Shown in pieces: positions 28,317 to 35,280 of a DNA stretch of 64,000 bases. Under the pieces are notes generated by a model. It had not been told where the DNA came from. It saw nothing but the letters and a program-made list of their open reading frames with translations, and searched no databases. Location of the stretch: contig CALKUH010000022.1 in NCBI GenBank assembly GCA_937996795.1, forward strand, positions 62,001 through 126,000. Reading direction: 5' to 3'. The translations under genes were made by a program, and so were the position numbers. Each line of letters begins with the position of its first letter. Positions within the stretch are counted from its first letter, which is position 1. Source of the stretch: an uncultured Verrucomicrobiota bacterium. GTDB taxonomy: Bacteria > Verrucomicrobiota > Kiritimatiellia > CAIVKH01.

Positions 28317-29419
28317 AAGAGGCGCTCGTATTCGTCCGTGATCTGGTCCCAGGTGAACCGCTCGCGGATGCGGTCGGGCGCGCGGCGGCGGAAATCCCCG
28401 GCCCGCGCCTCGTCCTGGTCCAGCGCGCGGATCTTCGCCGCCAGGTCGGGAACATTCTTTTCGTACAGCACGCCGTATTTGCCGTTGTCGAGCACCTCGG
28501 CATTAAACGGCGTGTTCAGCGCGAGGATCGCATTGCCGAAACCGAGCGCCTTGAGGAGCGACGGGTTGATGCCGCCGAACTGGTGCCCGTGCACGTACGC
28601 GTAGCAGTTGCAGTGCAGCTCCCTCACATGCGCGGAGGAATTCACGTGGCCGAGAAACTTCACGCGATCACCGCCCAGCGCCTTCAACTTGTCGATGAAC
28701 GCCTTCTCGACGGTGTTCCCCTTGTAGTCCGCGCCGCCGGCGATCGCGAGAATGCGCGACGAGCCGGACTTCACGAACGCCTCCACAATCAGGTCCGCGT
28801 TGTTGTCCGGCACCAGCCGGCTCGCGATCAGGAAGTAACTGCGCGGCTGCAGCCCGTATTGCGCCAGCACCTCCGGCTCGGTGGAGGCTTCGATGTTCGC
28901 GCCGTAGGCGATGTATTCGGAGTCGATGCCGAACTCCTTCGCATAGAGCCGGTGCATCTCGTCCGCGTCCGTCACGATCTCGTGGTAGAACTTCGTGCCA
29001 AGTTTCGCCGACGTATGGAAAATCCACTTCGCCAGCTTGTTCCACTTCGGGCGCAGCCATTCCATGCCATCCACATTGAGCACACACGGTCTTCCCAGCA
29101 GGCGCGGGATGAAGCCGAACATGCCGTTCGCCGCGTTCACGACGAAGACGAGGTCGTGTTTTGCGAACGACGCGTGGGTCACCGCGAGCAGCGAATGGGA
29201 CAGCGTGCTGAAGGCCTTGTGTTCCAGGCTCGGCAGGTACACCATCTTCATGCCTTGAAACACGGCGGGGCGTTCGGCAAAAAGGCCCTTGCGGCAATAG
29301 ACGGTGACCTCGTGGCCGCGCTGGACGAGCCGGGGCGCCAGCTCGGCGATAAACGTCTCGTAGCCGCTGTAGGTCGACGGCAGGCCGCGGATACCGGCGA
29401 TGGCAATGCGAAGTCCCAT
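28295..29419 (-). CDS. DUF1972/GT4 glycosyltransferase on the opposite strand
   Basis: A 374-residue glycosyltransferase with the N-terminal DUF1972 signature IAGIRGLPSTYSGYETFI found in rhamnosyl- and related transferases. The donor half has YFLIASRLVPDNNADLIVEA and HGHQFGGINPSLLKALGFGN (a modified EX7E region with G/S in place of the first glutamate). It is the only minus-strand gene within the plus-strand half of the locus. Its start codon interlocks with that of the divergent membrane-protein gene (CATG at 29417-29420), and its 3' end overlaps the SGNH gene by 22 bases. Confidence 0.88.
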   Translation of the reverse strand: MGLRIAIAGIRGLPSTYSGYETFIAELAPRLVQRGHEVTVYCRKGLFAERPAVFQGMKMVYLPSLEHKAFSTLSHSLLAVTHASFAKHDLVFVVNAANGMFGFIPRLLGRPCVLNVDGMEWLRPKWNKLAKWIFHTSAKLGTKFYHEIVTDADEMHRLYAKEFGIDSEYIAYGANIEASTEPEVLAQYGLQPRSYFLIASRLVPDNNADLIVEAFVKSGSSRILAIAGGADYKGNTVEKAFIDKLKALGGDRVKFLGHVNSSAHVRELHCNCYAYVHGHQFGGINPSLLKALGFGNAILALNTPFNAEVLDNGKYGVLYEKNVPDLAAKIRALDQDEARAGDFRRRAPDRIRERFTWDQITDEYERLFQRIAAR

Positions 29420-30995
29420 GCAGAACACACCCTTGGTTGAGCGAACGGTTGTAGCAGACGGTCCGACGGGGCAGCAAGCCCGGCGCCGCTCCGGGCGCGT
29501 GGCGCTCGCGGTGGCGGTCGCGCTCGTTTTGGCCGCCGCCGCCCTGTTCACCGGCGGCAGCGGCGTGCAGAATTTTTCCGCCGGCGACACGGCGTACTGG
29601 CTGAACAGCGGCTGGCGCATCGCGCACGGACAAGTCCCGCATCGCGATTTCACACTGACCACGGGCACCACGGTCGCCTACCTCGCCGCGGCGGGACAGG
29701 CGCTGCGCGGCGCGACGGTCGGCAGCATCGCCGCGGGCCAGGCTGTGGCCGGACTCCTGCTGGGCGGCGCGGCGTTCCTGGTCCTGCGCCGGCGCACGAC
29801 CCCGCTGCTCACCGCCGTGGGCGCGCTCTGCTGCGCGCTGCTGGTCATGGCCACGCGGCAGCCGGGCGAGTGGCCGCACCTGCACAGCCACGCGTTCCTC
29901 TACAACCGGCTTGCGGAGGCCCTGCTGGCGCTGCTGGTCTGGATCACGACCGTGCGACCCGTCACCGCTCACCGCATCGGCGATGCGCTGGAATCCGCCG
30001 GTGCGGGCGCGCTGCTGGCCCTGCTGTTCCTCACCAAAATCAGCTATGGCCTCGTCGGGGCCGGCTGGATCGGGCTGACGGTTGTGCTGGGGCTCCTTCC
30101 CGTGCGCCATTGGCTCCCGCTGGCGGCGGGCTTTTTCGCATCGGCCACCTTCGCCGCGCAAGCCTTCGGCCTCGCGTGGTGGTGGGCCGACGTCTCCGCG
30201 CCGTTCCGCACAGGCTTCGACGGGGTGCTGGTTCCGCGCCTTCCCGCCGCGGCGATCAAGAACGCGCCGGCGCTCCTCGCCTTCGCGGCGCTGCTGGGCC
30301 TCGCATGGAAACGCATGGTGAACAGGCCCTGGCGCATGGCCTTGCTCGCCCTCGCCGCGTGGGGCGTGGCCACCCTCAGCGCCGCCTCGACGCAACAGCG
30401 GCAGGAGTATGCGCTGTGCGGAACCGTTCTCATCGCACTGGCGGCGCTGCTCACGCAGCGGTCCTTCGCGGCCACCCGTGGATGGACGCGCGCCCTTCTC
30501 GTGCTGGCGCTCCTCTATAACGCCCCACGCATGGCCCTGGACGCCGCCTCCCTCGCGGGATCCTGGATGCAGCGACACGAGACGACGGTCCCCGATGCGC
30601 GTGTTGACGCCGGCCCGCTCGCCGATTTCCGCCTCGCGCCCAACAACGCCGGTTACGCCGAGCTGCTGAACGACGGCCTCACCCTGCTGCGCGCGCACAC
30701 GAAAGCGGACGACCGCGTCATGACGATCGACTGGTCCGACCCGTTTGCCTTCGCCCTCCAGCGCCCGCCCCCGAAAGGCGGCGCCGTCCTGTGGGCCAAC
30801 GGATTCAGCTTCAACGACACGACAGGGCCCGACGCCGCGCGCATCTTCCGGGGCGTGCCGTGGGTGCTGGTCCGCCGCGACCCCCTCTACGAGCCGCCCT
30901 TCACGACGCTTTACAGAGAACGGCTCGCCGCCGATTACGTCCTCGCGGCCGAATCCGCGCATTTCCGCCTGTGGCGGCCACGCCCCTCGCCGTAG
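29418..30995 (+). CDS. Polytopic membrane protein, GT-C-like
   Basis: A 525-residue integral membrane protein with roughly 9-10 hydrophobic segments, beginning near residue 30 (VALAVAVALVLAAAALF). The first extracytoplasmic loop GDTAYWLNSGWRIAHGQVPH contains an acidic residue after helix 1, as in GT-C glycosyltransferases that use lipid-linked sugars. A soluble C-terminal domain follows from about residue 390. The start is uncertain: ATG 29418 or 29400, or a later TTG/GTG. It probably takes part in glycan assembly or modification, but no specific family could be named. Confidence 0.7.
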   Translation: MQNTPLVERTVVADGPTGQQARRRSGRVALAVAVALVLAAAALFTGGSGVQNFSAGDTAYWLNSGWRIAHGQVPHRDFTLTTGTTVAYLAAAGQALRGATVGSIAAGQAVAGLLLGGAAFLVLRRRTTPLLTAVGALCCALLVMATRQPGEWPHLHSHAFLYNRLAEALLALLVWITTVRPVTAHRIGDALESAGAGALLALLFLTKISYGLVGAGWIGLTVVLGLLPVRHWLPLAAGFFASATFAAQAFGLAWWWADVSAPFRTGFDGVLVPRLPAAAIKNAPALLAFAALLGLAWKRMVNRPWRMALLALAAWGVATLSAASTQQRQEYALCGTVLIALAALLTQRSFAATRGWTRALLVLALLYNAPRMALDAASLAGSWMQRHETTVPDARVDAGPLADFRLAPNNAGYAELLNDGLTLLRAHTKADDRVMTIDWSDPFAFALQRPPPKGGAVLWANGFSFNDTTGPDAARIFRGVPWVLVRRDPLYEPPFTTLYRERLAADYVLAAESAHFRLWRPRPSP

Positions 30996-31067
30996 CCCGG
31001 CCGGCAAATATTTTTCGGCACGGCATGTGCCCGGATGTGGTATTTTTCCAGCAGGAGTATTCACCGC

Positions 31068-32075
31068 ATGCCCACGTCACTTGTCACCGGCGCAGCCGGC
31101 TTCATCGGATCGCACGTCGCGCAGGCGCTCGTCGCCAGCGGCCACACCGTCATCGCGCTGGATGACCTCTCCGGGGGCTTCACGGAAAACGTCCCGGCCG
31201 GGGCGACCTTCGTCCAGGGATCAATCCTCGATCACGCCCTGGTGGACCGGCTCTTCGCGCAGCACCGGTTCGATTACGTCTTCCACCTCGCCGCCTATGC
31301 CGCGGAGGGGCTGAGCCATTTCATCAAGCGGTTCAATTATTCGAACAACCTCATCGGCAGCGTGAACCTCATCAACGCGTCGGTGAACACCGGCACGGTG
31401 AAATGCTTCGTGTTCACGTCCTCCATCGCGGTGTACGGACGCAACCAGGTCCCGATGACGGAGGACGCCACGCCGCAGCCGGAGGACCCCTACGGCATCG
31501 CGAAATTCGCGGTGGAACTCGACCTCAAGGAGGCGCACGAGATGTTCGGGCTGCCGTACATCATCTTCCGCCCGCACAACGTGTATGGCGAACGGCAGAA
31601 CATTGGCGACCCCTACCGCAACGTCATCGGCATCTTCATGAACCAGATCCTGCAGGGGCTCCCGATGTCGGTGTTCGGCGACGGCAGCCAGACACGCGCC
31701 TTCAGCTACATCGACGACGTGGCGCCCGTGATCGCGGCGTCCATTAACCATGACGCGGCCTACAACCAGATCTATAACGTCGGCGCCGACACCCCCTATT
31801 CGGTGCTCACCCTCGCGCACGCGGTGGCGGACGCGATGGGCGCGAAAGCGAACCTCAAGCACCTGCCCGCGCGCAACGAAGTGGTCCACGCCTTCTCGTC
31901 GCACGACAAAGTGCAGAAGCAGTTCGGCGGCTTGATCAAGAACATCCCGCTCGAACAGGGGCTCGCGCGGATGGCGGCCTGGGTCAAACAGACCGGCGCG
32001 CGAAAAGGCCAGCCGTTCGAAGGCATTGAGGTGCCCCGCAACCTGCCGCCGTCCTGGGCCCGGTTGGTCAAATAG
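31068..32075 (+). CDS. NAD-dependent nucleotide-sugar epimerase
   Basis: A 335-residue extended SDR enzyme resembling UDP-glucose 4-epimerase and relatives. Rossmann loop TGAAGFIGSH (7-16), catalytic TSSIAVYG (Ser/Thr at about 118-119) and Y142-x3-K146 (DPYGIAKF). RPHNVYGERQN and FGDGSQTRAFSYIDD are typical of nucleotide-sugar epimerases. AGGAG at 31053-31057 is a good ribosome-binding site for ATG 31068. Likely supplies a sugar donor to the locus; the exact epimerisation is not deducible. Confidence 0.88.
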   Translation: MPTSLVTGAAGFIGSHVAQALVASGHTVIALDDLSGGFTENVPAGATFVQGSILDHALVDRLFAQHRFDYVFHLAAYAAEGLSHFIKRFNYSNNLIGSVNLINASVNTGTVKCFVFTSSIAVYGRNQVPMTEDATPQPEDPYGIAKFAVELDLKEAHEMFGLPYIIFRPHNVYGERQNIGDPYRNVIGIFMNQILQGLPMSVFGDGSQTRAFSYIDDVAPVIAASINHDAAYNQIYNVGADTPYSVLTLAHAVADAMGAKANLKHLPARNEVVHAFSSHDKVQKQFGGLIKNIPLEQGLARMAAWVKQTGARKGQPFEGIEVPRNLPPSWARLVK

Positions 32076-32108
32076 ACCGCGCCGGCCGTCAATCCGGACC
32101 CTCCGCGC

Positions 32109-33086
32109 ATGAACGCCATGTCCTCATCGCTCCGCGCTGCGCTCATCGGCGCGCTGCTCGTTTGCGGCGCGGGCTGGGCGCTGTTCCACTTCGAGGGCGT
32201 GACGGATGTCGGCTATCTCGCGGACCAAACGACCACTTCGCTGTTCCGCTGGATCTTCAGCCGCTGGTACGTCGACTGGATTACCACGCATTACGCGATG
32301 AATTTCCTGGCGCCGCCACTGGCCCTCTGGCTGTTGTGGCGGCGGCGCGATGCGCTGCGCGGCGGACCGCACTCGGTGGCATGGACGGGCCTCGCCCTTG
32401 TCGTCCTCGCGCTCGCCCTCCATGTGCTCGGGGCCAAAACCCAGCAAACCCGCATCAGCCTGTTCGCCCTGATCCTCCTGGTCTGGGCCGTGCCGTGGTT
32501 CGCATGGGGCCCGCGCGTGGCGCGCGGCATGACCTACCCGATGCTGGCGCTCGCGATGGCGATGCCGTTGAATTTCTTCGACCAGTTGCTCAACCCGCTC
32601 CGCGTCACCGCCGCCGCCGTGTCCGCGGCGCTGGCTTCCGGGCTGGGCCTCAGCGTACAGGCGATGGGCTCCCTGCTGGTGGAGGCGGAGACGCGTGCGT
32701 GGGCCCTTGATCTCGCGGACCCCACGAGTAGCGTATACGCGTTGCACGCCCTGACGATGTGGACCCTGATCCTCGCGGACCTCGTCTTCCACCGAACCGC
32801 GCAACGGCTGGCCCTCGTGGCCGTCACCCCGATCCTGTTCCTCGCGGCCACCACGATGCGCGGGCTCACGCTCTGCTTCGCCGCGGAGGGGTGGTCCCCG
32901 GATCTAGCAATGTCGCTCGACGACCGCTGGCCCGCGCTCGTCCTCCTGCCCTGGTTCCTGCTCGTTCAGGGGCTCGCGATTCGTCTTCTTTCAATCCGCT
33001 GGCGCGAAGCCCGGCGCTCCTTCGCAACCCTGCTGGAGCCGCACAACCGTCCGTCCGCGCCCACGGACCGGGAGGGCCTGCCGTGA
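32109..33086 (+). CDS. Exosortase-like protein lacking catalytic Cys and His
   Basis: A 325-residue polytopic membrane protein clearly paralogous to the exosortase at 6592-7557: LGAKTQQTRISLFALILL and MPLNFFDQLLNPLRV match its GAKAQQTRLSLFGLVLL and IPLNFLDSLTFPLRI. In an ungapped alignment of the active region the catalytic Cys is Thr206 (ADPTSSVYAL against ADPCSGIRSL), the Arg is retained as Arg251 (45 residues later in both), and the His is Asp272 (21 residues after Arg in both). Two cytoplasmic-face residues of the CSGxR motif (G, R) are also lost. The frame is intact, and the stop overlaps the GTG start of its own EpsI-like gene. It is therefore probably a maintained non-canonical or inactive exosortase, not a decaying pseudogene. 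Confidence 0.88.
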   Translation: MNAMSSSLRAALIGALLVCGAGWALFHFEGVTDVGYLADQTTTSLFRWIFSRWYVDWITTHYAMNFLAPPLALWLLWRRRDALRGGPHSVAWTGLALVVLALALHVLGAKTQQTRISLFALILLVWAVPWFAWGPRVARGMTYPMLALAMAMPLNFFDQLLNPLRVTAAAVSAALASGLGLSVQAMGSLLVEAETRAWALDLADPTSSVYALHALTMWTLILADLVFHRTAQRLALVAVTPILFLAATTMRGLTLCFAAEGWSPDLAMSLDDRWPALVLLPWFLLVQGLAIRLLSIRWREARRSFATLLEPHNRPSAPTDREGLP

Positions 33087-33862
33087 AGCCGGGCGCCGCC
33101 TTGGGCCTCAGCGCCGCGCTGATCGCGGCCACGTGGTGGGCGATGCCCGCGCTCACGCGGGTGGACTTTGTGGACGAAGCCTCCATCCGCCGCACGCTGC
33201 CCGCCGATGCGGGACGGTGGAAGGGTCAGGCCATGCGTTTCTGCCAGAACCCGGAACACGGGGAACTCGTTTTGGTCGACGACACGTCCGCCGCCGCCCC
33301 GTGTCCTGAATGCGGCGGCGCGCTGCATCCGCTCTCCATCTTTGAACGCTCGGTGCTTCCGCAGGACACGCGCGCGGACAAGCGGCAATTCAACGAAGAT
33401 GCTTCCTTCGCGGCCTTGCAGGTGGCGATTGTCTTCAGCGGCCGCGATCGATCCAGCATCCACCGCCCCGAAGTGTGCCTCGTGGGCGAAGGCTCTGAAA
33501 TAGTCGGCAGCCGGCGCCGCTCCATTGAGATGCCCGGGCGCGCGCCGCTGGAGGTGCAAGTCGTCGACGTGCAGATCACGCGACGCCAACCCGACGGCAG
33601 CGTCGTTTCGGGCCGCACGTTCTTCGCCTACTGGTTCACCGGGCGCGGACACGAAACACCGTCGCATCTGGTCCGCATGTTCTGGATGGCGTGGGACCGC
33701 GTGGTCCACAACCGCGTCTACCCGTGGGCCTACATTTCCATCGGCGGCGTCTACGACCAGCCGGGCGACCTGTCGCTCCGCAGGCTCGACGATCTGGTGC
33801 GCCAGCTCTATCCTCTCCTGCATACGGACGCCTCCGCGCCGCAGGACAGCGCGGGGCCGTGA
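33083..33862 (+). CDS. EpsI-family protein, partner of the degenerate exosortase
   Basis: A 259-residue EpsI-family protein starting at GTG 33083 (GTGA overlap with the exosortase-like stop). Short N-terminal membrane anchor (about 5-23) and the hallmark SSIHRPEVCLVGEG, with FFAYWFTGRGHETPSHLVRM matching the first EpsI. The cysteine cluster seen in the first EpsI recurs with one change: C54, His59, C74, C77 (CPEC), that is, CHCC instead of CCCC. An additional Pro/Ala C-terminal tail is present. The start is set by overlap and by the immediately following hydrophobic segment; an upstream reading in the same frame has no family similarity. Confidence 0.87.
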   Translation: MKPGAALGLSAALIAATWWAMPALTRVDFVDEASIRRTLPADAGRWKGQAMRFCQNPEHGELVLVDDTSAAAPCPECGGALHPLSIFERSVLPQDTRADKRQFNEDASFAALQVAIVFSGRDRSSIHRPEVCLVGEGSEIVGSRRRSIEMPGRAPLEVQVVDVQITRRQPDGSVVSGRTFFAYWFTGRGHETPSHLVRMFWMAWDRVVHNRVYPWAYISIGGVYDQPGDLSLRRLDDLVRQLYPLLHTDASAPQDSAGP

Positions 33863-33872
33863 TACGGCTTTC

Positions 33873-35276
33873 ATGATCAACACCACGTACCCGTTCGCCC
33901 GCAGGGCCATCAGCAACGCCGTCATCCTGGGCGCGGCGGAAGCCTCGACCCTGTTGCTTTCCCTGTTCATCGGCGGCTTCATCCGCCTCGCGTGGAAGGG
34001 CGAGCCCATGCTTGCGAGCTGGATGTGGTACCTGCTCGGCGCGTGGTGCGTTGGCGCCTATGTCGCGCGCCTGTTGCCGGGCTGGGGGCTGGGCCCGGTC
34101 GAGGAACTGCGCCGCATGTTTTTCCTGCTCGCCGGGGTCTTCGCCGCCACGACAGCCATGTTGTTCTGGGGCAAGGCCGCGGAGATCACGAGCCGCTTCA
34201 CCCTCACGGTCGGCTTCCTGCTGAGCATCGTGCTCGTGCCGGCCGTACGACTCGAAGTGAAGCGCATCCTGCTGAAGCTCAACCGGTGGGGAGTGCCCGC
34301 CGTGCTGTATGGCCGCGCGCACGCCGTGTCCGTCGTCACCCAGGCCCTCCGCGATGAGCGGGGACTCGGCTACACGCCCGATGGCGTGTTCCTGGAGGAA
34401 CACGGCGACGCGCCGGAAACCGTGGCGGACCTGCCGGTGCTCGGCCACACGAACCAGTACACGGCGCGCGCGCCCGTCGCGCTGCTCGCGGCGTCCGGCC
34501 TCTCGCCGCAACGCGTCAGCGAATTGCTCGACGGGCCGCTCGCGCACTACCGCCGCATCGTCGTGATCCCCGACATCACCGAATCGCCCACGCTCTGGGT
34601 CAAACCGCGTGACCTGATGGGCCTGCTCGGCATCGAGATCCCCGGCAACCTGCTCGACCCGCTCGCGCGCATCCTCAAACGTTCGCTCGATCTTGCGGTG
34701 GTCATCGGGCTCTCGCCGCTGTGGATACCGGTCTGCCTCCTGCTCGGCGTCCTCATCTGGCTTGAGGACCGGAAACACCCGATTTTCAAGCAGGAGCGCG
34801 TCGGCCACCGCGGGCATCTGTTCCGCACCCTCAAGTTCCGTACGATGCATCCGAACGCCGAGGAGCTGCTGCAGAAGCGCCTCGATGAGGACCCGTCGCT
34901 GCGCGCGGAGTGGGAGGCGCACTTCAAACTTCGTGACGATCCGCGCATCACGCGCGTCGGCCGCTTCCTGCGCGCCACCTCGCTGGACGAACTGCCGCAG
35001 TTCATCAACGTCCTGCGCGGCGACATGTCGCTCGTGGGCCCGCGTCCGCTCCCGCGCTACCACTACGACGAAATGCCCGAGCGTGTGCGCCAGCTCCGCG
35101 ACCGCGTGCGCCCCGGCATCACCGGTCTCTGGCAGGTTTCCGGCCGCAGCGAGGCCGGCCACGCCGCGATGCCGCGCTGGGACACCTATTACGTCCGCAA
35201 CTGGTCCATCTGGCTCGACCTCGTCATCCTCGTCCGCACCTTCCGCGCAGTGACGTCCCGCCACGGGGCCTACTAA
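33873..35276 (+). CDS. Undecaprenyl-phosphate sugar phosphotransferase (WbaP-like)
   Basis: A 467-residue polyisoprenyl-phosphate hexose-1-phosphate transferase, the step that starts a repeat unit by moving sugar-1-P from a nucleotide sugar onto undecaprenyl phosphate at the inner membrane. The N-terminal half has four to five membrane spans and a Rossmann-like region (VPAVLYGRAHAVSVV) as in WbaP. The C-terminal bacterial sugar transferase domain contains KRSLDLAVVIGLSPLW, FKQERVGHRG, FRTLKFRTM, TSLDELPQFINVL and MSLVGPRPLP, with all catalytic landmarks intact. It follows the second EpsI gene by 10 bases. The most likely priming enzyme for the glycan of this locus. Confidence 0.95.
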   Translation: MINTTYPFARRAISNAVILGAAEASTLLLSLFIGGFIRLAWKGEPMLASWMWYLLGAWCVGAYVARLLPGWGLGPVEELRRMFFLLAGVFAATTAMLFWGKAAEITSRFTLTVGFLLSIVLVPAVRLEVKRILLKLNRWGVPAVLYGRAHAVSVVTQALRDERGLGYTPDGVFLEEHGDAPETVADLPVLGHTNQYTARAPVALLAASGLSPQRVSELLDGPLAHYRRIVVIPDITESPTLWVKPRDLMGLLGIEIPGNLLDPLARILKRSLDLAVVIGLSPLWIPVCLLLGVLIWLEDRKHPIFKQERVGHRGHLFRTLKFRTMHPNAEELLQKRLDEDPSLRAEWEAHFKLRDDPRITRVGRFLRATSLDELPQFINVLRGDMSLVGPRPLPRYHYDEMPERVRQLRDRVRPGITGLWQVSGRSEAGHAAMPRWDTYYVRNWSIWLDLVILVRTFRAVTSRHGAY

Positions 35277-35280
35277 TTCC

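Noticed and set aside
28668..31064. A 798-residue minus-strand frame covering the membrane-protein gene
   Set aside because: Arg/Gly/Glu-rich, no domains; the plus strand has coherent hydrophobic spans and its frame ends naturally. The part below 29419 belongs to another frame of the DUF1972 gene.
32109..33086. Degenerate exosortase interpreted as a pseudogene
   Set aside because: The frame is complete, membrane helices and motifs are conserved outside the active site, and overlap with the EpsI start is preserved, so decay is not supported.
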